From: an uncultured Capnocytophaga sp.
GTDB taxonomy: Bacteria; Bacteroidota; Bacteroidia; Flavobacteriales; Flavobacteriaceae
Length of the DNA stretch: 64,000 nucleotides
NCBI RefSeq assembly: GCF_937936315.1
Contig: NZ_CALGWU010000023.1
Location: 62,001-126,000 of the forward strand
Direction: 5' to 3'
Shown here piece by piece: positions 48,761-57,305 of the stretch (position 1 is its first letter; each line of letters starts with the position of its first letter). The notes beneath the pieces are model-generated. The model had not been told where the DNA came from. It ran no database searches and saw only the letters and a list, made by a program, of their open reading frames with translations. Made by a program: the position numbers and the translations under genes.

Positions 48761-49975
48761 TTACACTACTTCTGCAACTACAAAAGTGCTTCCTCCTACA
48801 AAGATAAAGTCGGTAGGAAGCGCTTGTGCTTTAGCGACATTTAAGGCTTCTGCAACTGAAGAATACGCCTCTCCTTGTAGTCCTTTTGCAGTAGCAATTT
48901 CCTTTAATGTGTTGACATTAAGCCCTCTTGCAATAGCAGGACTACAAAAATAATAGGTAGCTTCTTTTGGAAAAAGTTCTAAAACACTATTTACATTTTT
49001 TTCCTTTACAAAACCTACAACTATATGAAGGTGTGTATAGGTTTGCTTTTTGAGTTGTTTCATCACATAAGTAAGTCCGCCCACATTATGTCCTGTATCA
49101 CATACTATAGTAGGGTAAGAACTAAGGGTTTGCCAACGACCTTTTAGGTTTGTATTGCGCACTACATGTAGAAGTCCTTGTGCAATATTCTCTGAAGTAA
49201 TATCCCACCCTTGGTGAATAAGCAATTCAATAACAGCTATTACTCCTTTAATGTTTTTCTCTTGGTAAGCACCTTGCAAGTCGGTTGTAAGAGAAGTTTC
49301 TATGTGATTGGCAAAAATAATAGGAGCCTTCATTTCTTTAGCTCTTGCTGTGAAGACGGGAGCTGTTTCCTCTTGATATTCACTGATTACTACAGGTACA
49401 TTTTGTTTGATAATACCAGCTTTTTCAAAAGCTATTTTAGGCAATGTATCTCCTAAAATATCTGTATGATCTTTGGAAATATTAGTAATAAGAGAAACTT
49501 CAGGAGAGATGATATTAGTGGAATCAAAACGACCTCCTAAGCCTACCTCTATTACAGCAATATCTACATTTTCTTTAGCAAAATAGCTGAAAGCCATTCC
49601 TACAGTCATTTCAAAAAATGATAGAGAATGTTCTTCCAAGAAAGGTCTGTTTTCAGTTATAAAATTCACCACATACTCTTCAGGGATTTCTTTTCCATCA
49701 ATTTTAATGCGCTCACGGAAGTCTTTGAGATGAGGAGAAGTATATAATCCTACCTTATATCCTGCCTCTTGCAAAATAGAGGCGAGCATACTACTAGAAG
49801 AGCCTTTGCCGTTAGTACCAGCAATATGCAAACTTTTAAATTTTGTTTGAGGGTTTCCTAATGCCAAAGTGAAGGCGAGGATATTATCTAATTTGTTGTT
49901 CAAAGCAATTCTACCTTGTGTTTGAAACATTGGTAAACGGTTGAACATCCACGAAAGAGTTTCTTGATAATTCAA
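48761..49975 (-). CDS. folC: Dihydrofolate synthase / folylpolyglutamate synthase
   Basis: ATP-dependent Mur-ligase-type enzyme adding glutamate to dihydropteroate and folates, 404 aa. ATP-binding motif HIAGTNGKGSSSSMLASIL near residues 49-67, followed by GLYTSPHLKDFRERIKIDG, EVGLGGRFDSTN, the SLITNISKDHTDILGDT motif with its conserved Lys/His, and RWQTLSSYPTIVCDTGHN in the second domain. Complete. Confidence 0.95.
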   Translation of the reverse strand: MNYQETLSWMFNRLPMFQTQGRIALNNKLDNILAFTLALGNPQTKFKSLHIAGTNGKGSSSSMLASILQEAGYKVGLYTSPHLKDFRERIKIDGKEIPEEYVVNFITENRPFLEEHSLSFFEMTVGMAFSYFAKENVDIAVIEVGLGGRFDSTNIISPEVSLITNISKDHTDILGDTLPKIAFEKAGIIKQNVPVVISEYQEETAPVFTARAKEMKAPIIFANHIETSLTTDLQGAYQEKNIKGVIAVIELLIHQGWDITSENIAQGLLHVVRNTNLKGRWQTLSSYPTIVCDTGHNVGGLTYVMKQLKKQTYTHLHIVVGFVKEKNVNSVLELFPKEATYYFCSPAIARGLNVNTLKEIATAKGLQGEAYSSVAEALNVAKAQALPTDFIFVGGSTFVVAEVV

Positions 49976-50010
49976 TGTAAAAGATAGTTTTTAGTTGTTG
50001 TACAATCAAA

Positions 50011-50048
50011 AATGAGATAATTAGTTATAGTATAACCATTATCTCATT
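50011..50048 (-). terminator. Hairpin after the tonB-type gene
   Basis: AATGAGATAAT (50011-50021) pairs with ATTATCTCATT (50038-50048). On the minus strand it is followed by TTTTGATTG. It ends the exbB-exbD-tonB operon ahead of folC. Confidence 0.65.
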
Positions 50049-50071
50049 CTTGTTAAATATTAATTGATTTT

Positions 50072-50899
50072 TTATTCTCCAAGTTTAAAGTTAATAACAA
50101 TAAAACCTATTTGTCGTGCAGGTGCATTGTCATCAGCATTCCATCGATGCATAGCAGCTGTTTTTCGAGCAGCTTCTAATAAACAAGGAGCTGAATTAGT
50201 AGTTCCTTTTACACCTGCTGTAGCTTTCACTACTTTACCACTGCGGTCTACTTCTATCTGTACAACTACACGTCCTTCCTCATTACAGTTTTGAGGTACT
50301 TTACCTTGTGAAGCGATAGAGCGACCATTGAGTCCCCAGCCTTTACCTGAACCACTACCTCCACCTGATCCATAGTAAGAATTAGCATACTGACTTCCAT
50401 CTATCTGTCCTTGATAGCCAGGTTGGTTGCCATCGCCTTGTCCAGCGGTACCGCTACCTCCAGCATTAGCAGCTCCTAAAATATTAGAAAGTGCATCTGA
50501 GGTTTCTCGTGAAGGCTTAGGAGCAGGTTTAGGCGATTCTTTAGGAGGGTCTTTTTTAGGAGTTTCTTTCTTCTTTTCTTTCTTTTTAGGTACTTCAGGT
50601 ACAGAAACTTCCTCATTGTTGTCTTGAGCCAAAAGGTTTTCTTTCACCTCTTGTGAAGTACTCTCTTCCGGCTGAGTTTGTGGTTGAGTTTGATTTTGCT
50701 CTTGTTTGGCAGCACTTGGTGGGGGCGTACGCTCTCCCATTCCTATTTCATCTACCCCATAGATAACTTCTACACCTTTCTCTGGGGGAGGATCTAAGTA
50801 CTTCATTCCTGCAAAAAATAGGATAAAGATTACCAAACACATCACGACAGTAGTGAGTGCTAAGGCTTTACGTTTATGTTCTGTATCCAATAAATTCAT
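50072..50899 (-). CDS. TonB-family energy transducer
   Basis: Couples the proton-motive force to outer-membrane transporters or to a Tol-like function, 275 aa. One N-terminal transmembrane helix (LALTTVVMCLVIFILFFAGM), a long periplasmic Pro/Lys/Glu/Gln stretch (about residues 45-130), a Gly/Ser-rich linker (GSGGGSGSGKGWG) and the TonB C-terminal domain (QNCNEEGRVVVQIEVDRSGKVVKATAG, ending FIVINFKLGE). It is the third gene after exbB and exbD, 8 bases from exbD. Several TonB systems are usual in this phylum; which substrate it serves is unknown. Confidence 0.88.
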   Translation of the reverse strand: MNLLDTEHKRKALALTTVVMCLVIFILFFAGMKYLDPPPEKGVEVIYGVDEIGMGERTPPPSAAKQEQNQTQPQTQPEESTSQEVKENLLAQDNNEEVSVPEVPKKKEKKKETPKKDPPKESPKPAPKPSRETSDALSNILGAANAGGSGTAGQGDGNQPGYQGQIDGSQYANSYYGSGGGSGSGKGWGLNGRSIASQGKVPQNCNEEGRVVVQIEVDRSGKVVKATAGVKGTTNSAPCLLEAARKTAAMHRWNADDNAPARQIGFIVINFKLGE

Positions 50900-50907
50900 A
50901 TACTTTT

Positions 50908-51294
50908 CTATTTCGGACGTACAGCCAAAATAACCTTAAATTGGTTTTGATTTGCTACATCCATCACAGTTACCGCATTTTCAATAGGCACACTTTCTTC
51001 TACACGCAAAATAATAGTAGGGTTTTCTACTCCTTTGAGTGCTGATTTAAGTTCTGTATCAAGATTTTCTACTGAAATAGGTTTCTTGTCAATAAAAAAA
51101 TTTAAATCTTTGTCTATGTTCACAGAAACATTTTGTATATTTGTACTTTTCCCTTTTGCTTTAGGTAATAGTAAATCAAGCGCATTAGGGCTGTTGGAAG
51201 TAATCATAAAAAATACTAACAACAAGAATACGATGTCCGTCATAGACGACATACTGAACTCTGGACTTACTTTGTTTCTACCTTTTAATTTCAT
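50908..51294 (-). CDS. ExbD/TolR family biopolymer transport protein
   Basis: Proton-channel stator component of a TonB/Tol system, 128 aa. N-terminal cytoplasmic tail, then a single helix MTDIVFLLLVFFMITSNS with the conserved Asp, followed by a periplasmic domain ending in NQFKVILAVRP. It lies between exbB and the TonB gene, 26 and 8 bases away. Confidence 0.92.
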   Translation of the reverse strand: MKLKGRNKVSPEFSMSSMTDIVFLLLVFFMITSNSPNALDLLLPKAKGKSTNIQNVSVNIDKDLNFFIDKKPISVENLDTELKSALKGVENPTIILRVEESVPIENAVTVMDVANQNQFKVILAVRPK

Positions 51295-51320
51295 AATTGT
51301 ATAAGTAGTTTTTTTGAAAC

Positions 51321-52019
51321 CTATAGAGGTTCGTTCAACAAGTCTAAGAATTCAACTGCATTGGCTTCCATTAGGTGTACCACTTTGTCAGTTTTTACTA
51401 CTAGGTGGTTGTAGCCTACATAAGCGATAATCCCAACAATAAGCCCCGCTACAGTAGTAGCCATAGCTGTATAAATACCACTAGCTAATGATCCCATCTC
51501 TGCTTGTCCACCTGCAGATGCCATCTCGTGGAACGATAAAATCATGCCAACAACCGTACCTAAGAATCCAATCATAGGTCCTGCACCTGCAATAGTAGCT
51601 AAAATAGCAGTGTTCTTTTCAAGTTTATATACTTCTAAAGTACCTGCGTTTTCAATAGCCTTGTTGATATCTTCAAGTGGTTTTCCTATGCGTGACACTC
51701 CTTTTTCAATAAGACGTGCTACAGGGGTATTGGATTGCACACAAAGCATTTTAGCAGCATCCAAACGTCCCGCTGAGATACAATCACGTATCTTATACAT
51801 AAAAGTTTTATCCACCTTAGAAGCTGCTTTAATGGCAAACAACCGCTCAAAATAGAGGAAAAGAGCCACAGCAAGCATAATAAAAAGAACAGCAATAATA
51901 ATAATGCTACCTGTACCACCATCTACAATAATATCCATTATAGAAAGTGTTTTTTCTTGTACAGGAACAGTGTCGGTCGCAGTTGTAGCAACATCTACAG
52001 AAGTTTGTAATCCTAACAT
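51321..52019 (-). CDS. ExbB/TolQ/MotA family proton channel
   Basis: Inner-membrane subunit with 232 aa. First helix GGTGSIIIIAVLFIMLAVALFLYF near residues 34-57, cytoplasmic part with CISAGRLDAAKMLC, then the paired helices LATIAGAGPMIGFLGTVVGMI and IYTAMATTVAGLIVGIIAYVG carrying the family Gly/Thr signature. First gene of an exbB-exbD-tonB operon. Confidence 0.92.
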   Translation of the reverse strand: MLGLQTSVDVATTATDTVPVQEKTLSIMDIIVDGGTGSIIIIAVLFIMLAVALFLYFERLFAIKAASKVDKTFMYKIRDCISAGRLDAAKMLCVQSNTPVARLIEKGVSRIGKPLEDINKAIENAGTLEVYKLEKNTAILATIAGAGPMIGFLGTVVGMILSFHEMASAGGQAEMGSLASGIYTAMATTVAGLIVGIIAYVGYNHLVVKTDKVVHLMEANAVEFLDLLNEPL

Positions 52020-52057
52020 ATTTTCTTAGTTTTCTGTTTATAATTTTTGTAAAAGTA

Positions 52058-52088
52058 AAAAAGCTACTCAGTATCCGAGTAGCTTTTA
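52058..52088 (-). terminator. Terminator of the tRNA-Val array
   Basis: AAAAAGCTACTC pairs with GAGTAGCTTTT around a seven-base loop, directly after the last tRNA-Val on the minus strand and before exbB. Confidence 0.85.
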
Positions 52089-52089
52089 G

Positions 52090-52164
52090 TGGACTCTACT
52101 GGATTCGAACCAGTGACCCTCTGCTTGTAAGGCAGATGCTCTGAACCAGCTGAGCTAAGAACCC
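52090..52164 (-). tRNA. tRNA-Val (anticodon TAC), copy 3
   Basis: Body identical to the two upstream copies (anticodon arm TCTGC-CTTACAA-GCAGA). The 3' acceptor strand is AGAGTCC instead of AGGACCC, so the stem with GGGTTCT contains two G-U pairs. It can still fold. Last of the array, before the terminator. Confidence 0.9.
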
Positions 52165-52206
52165 TAACATTAAATTGTAATTAACTTTGAAAAAACTAAA
52201 CAAAAG

Positions 52207-52281
52207 TGGGTCCTACTGGATTCGAACCAGTGACCCTCTGCTTGTAAGGCAGATGCTCTGAACCAGCTGAGCTAAGAACCC
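52207..52281 (-). tRNA. tRNA-Val (anticodon TAC), copy 2
   Basis: Acceptor GGGTTCT/AGGACCC (one G-U pair), anticodon TAC, T-arm CTGGTTCGAATCCAG, discriminator A. Identical to copy 1, offset by 117 bases. Confidence 0.94.
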
Positions 52282-52323
52282 TAACATTAAATTGTAATTA
52301 ACTTTGAAAAAACTAAACAAAAG

Positions 52324-52398
52324 TGGGTCCTACTGGATTCGAACCAGTGACCCTCTGCTTGTAAGGCAGATGCTCTGAACCAGCTGAGCTAAGAACCC
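52324..52398 (-). tRNA. tRNA-Val (anticodon TAC), copy 1
   Basis: First of three on the transcript, 19 bases after the -7 element. Acceptor GGGTTCT/AGGACCC, anticodon loop CTTACAA, discriminator A. Confidence 0.94.
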
Positions 52399-52417
52399 TT
52401 ATGTTTTAAATCGGGTG

Positions 52418-52447
52418 CAAAGGTACTACTTTTTTTGAAACCTCCAA
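52418..52447 (-). promoter_or_regulatory. Promoter for the tRNA-Val array
   Basis: Minus-strand TACCTTTG at 52418-52425 with TTG at 52445-52447 (19-base spacer). Confidence 0.8.
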
Positions 52448-52476
52448 ATTTTTTCGTGAAAAAAATAAAAAAATAT

Positions 52477-53271
52477 TTATTCTTTTAGCATAAATTCGTA
52501 TTCTAATCGGTTGAAATTAGTAATCATATAAGGAGCTTTATTCCATTCATTTTCAGGTTTGTTATCGTTGTAATTCTCGTGTACTGTATAGATATTTTTA
52601 CCATTAAATCTCTTTCGACCTACTCCTGCAAAATAATAAGCATCACCGCTCCAACTACCCTTAATTTTAGGAAAATAAAGCACTAAAGTACGTCGTTTTG
52701 TAGGACAATGGTAAATTACGTGTTTATCTGTAGCTTCTATAAGTTCATAAACATCACTGAATTGATACTTTTCCATACATCCCCATTGCTCTTCGTAGAA
52801 AGGAAGTGAATCGGGGAATACAATAGGTTTTTCGTTTGTTAGACGAAAACTCACTTCGGTAGTATAACAATCGGGGGCTCCACAATCGAAAGTGTGAAGA
52901 TTGAAAGGCAAATGTACTTTGATACTGTCCTTAGTAGTCTTAGCGAATCCTTGTAAGTAAAACTCTTCTAAATAGGTATTTTTTAGAATACTGTATTTCA
53001 TTTGTTGCAAAACTAATTTTCGTACAGCTCTTTGATAACTCTCGTAGTCCTCACCATATTTTTCTTGCAAGATTTTTAATAAGCTATCATTTTTTGAGAC
53101 TTTAATTTTAGGTTCAGTGGTATTAGCTTTTGCGACAACAGTGCTATCAATAGACATAACTATAGCAGTGTTACTTTGAGTAGTAGTCCCCTTCTGTATG
53201 CTAATAGTTTTTTCCTATTGACAATTTGTCAATAATATTACAAAAACGAAAAAAAGAATTGTATGTTTCAT
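52477..53271 (-). pseudogene. Lipoprotein gene interrupted by an in-frame TAG
   Basis: From ATG 53271 the frame encodes a lipoprotein signal MKHTILFFVFVILLTNCQ (lipobox LLTNC), then TAG at 53217-53215. The same frame continues through EKTISIQKGTTTQSNT into a 226-codon open stretch from Met 53157. The mature part (AVRKLVLQQMKYSILKNTYL, DCGAPDCYTTEVSFRL with a Cys pair, KRRTLVLYFPKIKGSWSGDA) belongs to no family I recognise. Either the gene is dead, the codon is read through, or the base is wrong. Without the signal the protein could not be lipidated. Confidence 0.75.
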
Positions 53272-53275
53272 TTGG

Positions 53276-53283
53276 CAAAGATA
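53276..53283 (-). promoter_or_regulatory. Promoter -7 element for the interrupted lipoprotein gene
   Basis: Minus-strand TATCTTTG, only 4 bases before ATG 53271, so the mRNA would be leaderless. The following 190 bases (53284-53456) contain no gene; an AGTGTCTT/AAGACACT inverted repeat spans 53347-53410. Confidence 0.45.
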
Positions 53284-53456
53284 AGAAATAATTGAAAATT
53301 AACAATTGAGTTCATTATATTATTTTTATATAAGAGCTTTTATATCAGTGTCTTTTGTATAGATAGATGATGGTTTCTTTGAGATTTTTCTTTTTGTGAA
53401 GCAAGACACTAGTATATATAACTATCACTAAAATCGAAAATTAAAATACTTTTCTT

Positions 53457-53486
53457 TTGTTTACTTTTAAAAAAGTATTACATTTG
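53457..53486 (+). promoter_or_regulatory. Promoter for the E1 alpha/beta gene
   Basis: TACATTTG at 53479-53486 with TTG at 53457-53459 (19-base spacer), 76 bases before the ATG. Confidence 0.75.
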
Positions 53487-53562
53487 CCCAATATTTTTTA
53501 TTCAAACAAAATAAACCACTCTATATTAATTTTTTTTAAAACTATTAAAAGAGGATAAACCG

Positions 53563-55941
53563 ATGAAAAAAGAAGATATTCTAGAAGACTATGGCATCGC
53601 TGTTCTCAGTAGAGAATGCAGCTTGATGGGAAGAAAAGAAGTGCTTACAGGTAAAGCTAAATTTGGTATTTTTGGGGAAGGAAAAGAGGTGCCTCAGGTA
53701 GCTTTAGCAAGAGCTTTTCAAGATGGTGATTTCAGGAGCGGTTATTATCGCGATCAAACACTAATGATGGCTCTTGGCGTACATACTGTAGAGAATTTCT
53801 TTGCAGGGATATATGCACACGCTGACATAGAGGCAGACCCTACCAGTGCTGGACGCCAAATGGGGGGGCACTTTGCTACCCATAGTTTAGATGATGAAGG
53901 ACATTGGAAAGATTTATTAAAACAAAAGAATAGCAGTAGTGATATATCGTGTACTGCTGGTCAAATGCCTCGATTGTTAGGTTTAGCACAAGCTTCTAAA
54001 GTGTATCGCGACTTACCTAATGCAGAAAGTAAAGGTTTCTCAAATCACGGTAATGAAGTAGCTTGGGGAACTATTGGTAATGCGAGTACTAGCGAAGGAC
54101 ACTTTTTTGAAATCCTTAATGCGGCGGGGGTAATGCAAGTACCCTTAGTAATGTCGGTTTGGGATGATGAGTATGGCATTTCAGTTCCTAAAGAATTTCA
54201 CACTATTAAACAAAGTATTTCAGAAGCTTTAAAAGGTTTTGTGCGTGATAAAAAACACAAAGGGTTTGAACTATTTGTTGCTAATGGTTGGGATTATCCT
54301 ACTTTGTATGACATTTACCAAAAGGCAGCCAAAATAGCCCGTGAGGAACATATACCCGTATTAGTACACGTGAAAGAACTTACTCAACCTCAAGGACACT
54401 CAACTTCAGGCTCACACGAGCGTTACAAAAGTGCTGAACGACTTCAGTGGGAAAAAGAATTTGACTGTATTACCAAAATGCGCGAATGGATTTTAGCTGA
54501 AAAATATGCTACTCAAGAAGAATTGGTAGCTATAGAACAACAAGCTAAGAAACGTGTGAATGAAGGTAAAAAAAGAGCTTGGGAAGCTTATATTAAACCT
54601 ATTGAAAAAGAAAGAAAAGAACTTGTAGCTCTTCTCTCCTCATTGTTAACCAATACGAACGATAATACTATAAAAGAAAGAGTAAAGAGTTTATCAAAAT
54701 CTCTTTTGGAAGTAGCTTTACCTAATCGCAAAGATGTGTTGAGTAGTGCGAGAAAAGCCTTGAGATTGTTATTACCAGAGGGTGAAAATAAAATACTTCC
54801 TTTACAAGAATGGATAAAGAACTACATAAAGGAAAATGAGCCTAAATATAGTCGATTTCTCCACACAGAGAATGAGCAAAATCCTATTCATATAGCAGAG
54901 GTACTTCCTACTTATGACGCATCAGAAGAACTTGTAGATGGGCGTATTGTATTGAGAGAGAATTTTGATGCTTTACTTACTAAATATCCTAATCTTTTGA
55001 TATTTGGGGAGGATGTAGGTAATATAGGTGATGTAAACCAAGGATTAGAAGGTTTGCAAAAGAAATACGGAGCTGTAAGAGTAGCTGATACAAGTATTCG
55101 TGAAACAGCTATAGTGGGACAAGGTATAGGTATGGCAATGCGAGGTTTACGCCCAATTGCTGAAATTCAGTATTTAGACTATATTCTTTATGGATTACAA
55201 ACGCTAAGTGATGATTTAGCCAGTTTGCACTATCGCACTTTTGGTAAGCAAATGGCACCTCTTATTATCAGAACGAGAGGACATCGTTTGCAAGGTATTT
55301 GGCATGCGGGTTCACCTATGGGGGTATTGTTGGCTTCTTTAAGAGGAATGTATATTCTCACCCCACGTAATATGGTGAAAGCAGCGGGCTTCTACAATAC
55401 ACTCTTGGAGGGTAATCAACCAGCTGTAGTGGTGGAATGCCTCAATGGTTATCGCTTGAAAGAAGCGTTGCCTAGTAATCTCACTGAGTTTAAGACTCCT
55501 ATAGGAGTAGTAGAAACACTTCGTGAAGGAAAAGATATTACTGTAGTATCTTACGGGTCTACTTTGCGTATTGTGTGTGAGGTTGCTGATGAATTGGCTG
55601 CCTTGGGTATTGATATTGAAATTATTGATGTACAATCATTAGCACCATTTGATGTGCGTCACGATATAGTGAAGAGCATACAGAAAACCAACAGACTATT
55701 AGTAGTTGATGAAGATATGCCTGGAGCTACTTCGGCATATATTTTGCAGAAAATTTTGGAAGAACAAAATGCTTATCAGTATTTAGATAGTGCACCACAA
55801 ACCTTGGCGGCAGGTAATCACCGTCCTGCTTATGCAACTGATGGTGATTATTTCTCTAAACCTAATGCCGATAGCATCATTGAGAAGATATACAGTATAA
55901 TGCACGAAGTTAATCCTACAAAATATCCTACATTGTTGTAG
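53563..55941 (+). CDS. 2-oxoacid dehydrogenase E1, fused alpha and beta subunits
   Basis: Thiamine-diphosphate-dependent E1 of a branched-chain (2-oxoisovalerate) or related dehydrogenase complex, 792 aa. The alpha half (1-about 440) has FRSGYYRDQTLMMALGVHT, AGRQMGGHFATH, GTIGNASTSEGHFFEILNAAG (TPP-binding equivalent of GDGxxNEG) and HSTSGSHERYK. The beta half (from about 455) has NLLIFGEDVGNIGDVNQGLEG, VADTSIRETAIVGQGIGMAMRGLRPIAEIQ and GGNHRPAYATDGDYF-type C terminus. The fusion is common in Bacteroidota. Substrate specificity cannot be read from sequence. The E3 partner may be lpdA at 2.8 kb; E2 is not in the window. Confidence 0.92.
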   Translation: MKKEDILEDYGIAVLSRECSLMGRKEVLTGKAKFGIFGEGKEVPQVALARAFQDGDFRSGYYRDQTLMMALGVHTVENFFAGIYAHADIEADPTSAGRQMGGHFATHSLDDEGHWKDLLKQKNSSSDISCTAGQMPRLLGLAQASKVYRDLPNAESKGFSNHGNEVAWGTIGNASTSEGHFFEILNAAGVMQVPLVMSVWDDEYGISVPKEFHTIKQSISEALKGFVRDKKHKGFELFVANGWDYPTLYDIYQKAAKIAREEHIPVLVHVKELTQPQGHSTSGSHERYKSAERLQWEKEFDCITKMREWILAEKYATQEELVAIEQQAKKRVNEGKKRAWEAYIKPIEKERKELVALLSSLLTNTNDNTIKERVKSLSKSLLEVALPNRKDVLSSARKALRLLLPEGENKILPLQEWIKNYIKENEPKYSRFLHTENEQNPIHIAEVLPTYDASEELVDGRIVLRENFDALLTKYPNLLIFGEDVGNIGDVNQGLEGLQKKYGAVRVADTSIRETAIVGQGIGMAMRGLRPIAEIQYLDYILYGLQTLSDDLASLHYRTFGKQMAPLIIRTRGHRLQGIWHAGSPMGVLLASLRGMYILTPRNMVKAAGFYNTLLEGNQPAVVVECLNGYRLKEALPSNLTEFKTPIGVVETLREGKDITVVSYGSTLRIVCEVADELAALGIDIEIIDVQSLAPFDVRHDIVKSIQKTNRLLVVDEDMPGATSAYILQKILEEQNAYQYLDSAPQTLAAGNHRPAYATDGDYFSKPNADSIIEKIYSIMHEVNPTKYPTLL

Positions 55942-55953
55942 TATTGTATTTTT

Positions 55954-55987
55954 CACTTTGTCAAAGTTTTAGGACTTTGACAAAGTG
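55954..55987. terminator. Bidirectional hairpin between E1 gene and hsp15 (TTTGTCAAA palindrome family)
   Basis: CACTTTGTCAAAG (55954-55966) pairs perfectly with CTTTGACAAAGTG (55975-55987), a 13-base stem with an eight-base loop, between convergent genes. The sequence is shared with 31.79 kb and, with a TC to CC change, 37.66 kb. Confidence 0.75.
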
Positions 55988-55991
55988 AATT

Positions 55992-56381
55992 TTAATCGTC
56001 ATCGTTATCTTCTTGAAAATCATTTAAGAGATTATCAATAGCACGGCGATCTTTTTTAGTAGGGCGACCTTCTCCTTTTTCGCGGTAATAGTCCTGAGCA
56101 AGTTTTTGTATTTCGGCTTGCTCAAAAGCTTCAGGAGGTGTGTTATCTTGACGATAAAGGTCTACTAACTTAGCTCCCACACGACTTTCAGGGATGTCTA
56201 AAACCTCTAATTGGTAGTTGATTTGGTTTTTACGTACTACTATTTGGTCGTTTTTATAAATCTCACGTGAAGGTTTTACTGTTTCGCCATTTACTTTGAT
56301 GTGACCTTTTTTACAAGCTTCAGTAGCAATATTGCGTGTTTTGAAGTAACGTACACACCATAAATATTTATCAATTCGCAT
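55992..56381 (-). CDS. hslR: S4-domain RNA-binding protein, Hsp15-like
   Basis: A 129-residue protein with an N-terminal S4 RNA-binding domain: MRIDKYLWCVRYFKTRNIATEACKKGHIKVNG, then VKPSREIYKNDQIVVRK. Hsp15 homologues bind 50S subunits carrying stalled nascent chains. The acidic tail (NDFQEDNDDD) is characteristic. A -7 element TACTTTTG lies at 56414-56421 on the minus strand. Confidence 0.88.
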   Translation of the reverse strand: MRIDKYLWCVRYFKTRNIATEACKKGHIKVNGETVKPSREIYKNDQIVVRKNQINYQLEVLDIPESRVGAKLVDLYRQDNTPPEAFEQAEIQKLAQDYYREKGEGRPTKKDRRAIDNLLNDFQEDNDDD

Positions 56382-56413
56382 TCTTTTATAATTTTAAAAA
56401 TAACAATGAGGTG

Positions 56414-56421
56414 CAAAAGTA
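56414..56421 (-). promoter_or_regulatory. Promoter -7 element for hslR-like gene
   Basis: Minus-strand TACTTTTG, 32 bases before ATG 56381; the nearest TTG is 24 bases further. Confidence 0.5.
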
Positions 56422-56467
56422 AGAAATAATTTGCATCTTGCGCCCCAAAAATAAGACAATATTTTAT

Positions 56468-57304
56468 ATGATAAACAAAATTCTATTTAGCATCAGTGTA
56501 ATAGTTCTGCTATTAACTATAGGTTGTAAGAAAAACGACAGTTCTAATGTAACACCACCAAGAGATGTTACAGAAGTGAGGAATGAAAACAATCAAGCTA
56601 TTGAAACATTTTTAAAAACACATACTTACACATATTCAGCTACGGCAGCTATATCGGATGCTGTTACCTTCACAAGTACAACTAATGTTTCACAATCGAT
56701 TTTTAATAATAGTAATCTAAAGAAAATGGAATTAGATGTATTTGATGCCAACAATAATCGCATTCGTCATACCTTGTATTATATGGTATTACAAGAAGGT
56801 ACAAGCACCCATACCACTTCTATTGCCGACTCAGTATATGTAAACTATAAAGGTCAGTTACTCAACTTAACTGTATTTGATGAAACTACAACTCAATCAT
56901 CATCTAATTGGATGGATTTACTGGGAAATATTGTTACAAATCGTCCTTCAGGCACAATCAGAGGTTTTAGAGAAGGTGTGGCTAAACTAAAACCTTCATT
57001 AACAAAGCTTATTCAAAATTCCGATGGTACACTTACCGCTCCTACCGATGGAGGAGTAGGGGTATTCTTTATTCCTGCAGGTTTAGGTTACTTTAATAAT
57101 ACTCAGGCAAAAATACCAGCTTATTCACCTTTAATTTTTACAGTAAGACTTATCGCTGCTCGTCACGCCGATCACGATCACGACGGCAAACCATCTAAAG
57201 ATGAAATTGTACGTGATAACTATGGAGTGGTTACTTATCCTGATTGCGATGAGAAGAAAGACCAATCAAATCTTCCTGATTATTTAGATGCCGATTGTAA
57301 GTAA
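56468..57304 (+). CDS. FKBP-type peptidyl-prolyl isomerase lipoprotein
   Basis: 278 aa from ATG 56468: lipoprotein signal MINKILFSISVIVLLLTIGC (Cys20). The mature part has an FKBP-like domain with SVYVNYKGQLLNLTVFDETTT, then GTIRGFREGVAKLKP and GVGVFFIPAGLGYFNN, a pattern similar to gliding-type (GldI) FKBPs. The C terminus is Asp/His-rich (ARHADHDHDGKPSKDE and DYLDADC), possibly calcium-binding. It would fold proteins in the periplasm or at the outer membrane. The in-frame start at 56438 is rejected because it is TTG without signal-peptide logic. The stop is two bases before pssA. Confidence 0.8.
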   Translation: MINKILFSISVIVLLLTIGCKKNDSSNVTPPRDVTEVRNENNQAIETFLKTHTYTYSATAAISDAVTFTSTTNVSQSIFNNSNLKKMELDVFDANNNRIRHTLYYMVLQEGTSTHTTSIADSVYVNYKGQLLNLTVFDETTTQSSSNWMDLLGNIVTNRPSGTIRGFREGVAKLKPSLTKLIQNSDGTLTAPTDGGVGVFFIPAGLGYFNNTQAKIPAYSPLIFTVRLIAARHADHDHDGKPSKDEIVRDNYGVVTYPDCDEKKDQSNLPDYLDADCK

Positions 57305-57305
57305 A

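Larger units (their letters stand above)
52090..52398 (-). repeat. 117-bp tandem repeat carrying three tRNA-Val genes
   Basis: Starts of the three tRNAs are at 117-base intervals, and the 42-base spacers are identical (CTAACATTAAATTGTAATTA and on). Only the last acceptor strand differs, by a few bases. This shows recent unequal duplication kept homogeneous. Confidence 0.92.

Noticed and set aside
52090..52398. CRISPR-like array (regular 117-base units)
   Set aside because: The repeats are tRNA-Val genes with identical spacers; CRISPR spacers would differ.
53347..53410. AGTGTCTT/AAGACACT inverted repeat as a miniature transposable element
   Set aside because: Eight-base arms 48 bases apart, no target duplication and no second copy; chance is sufficient in this AT-rich region.
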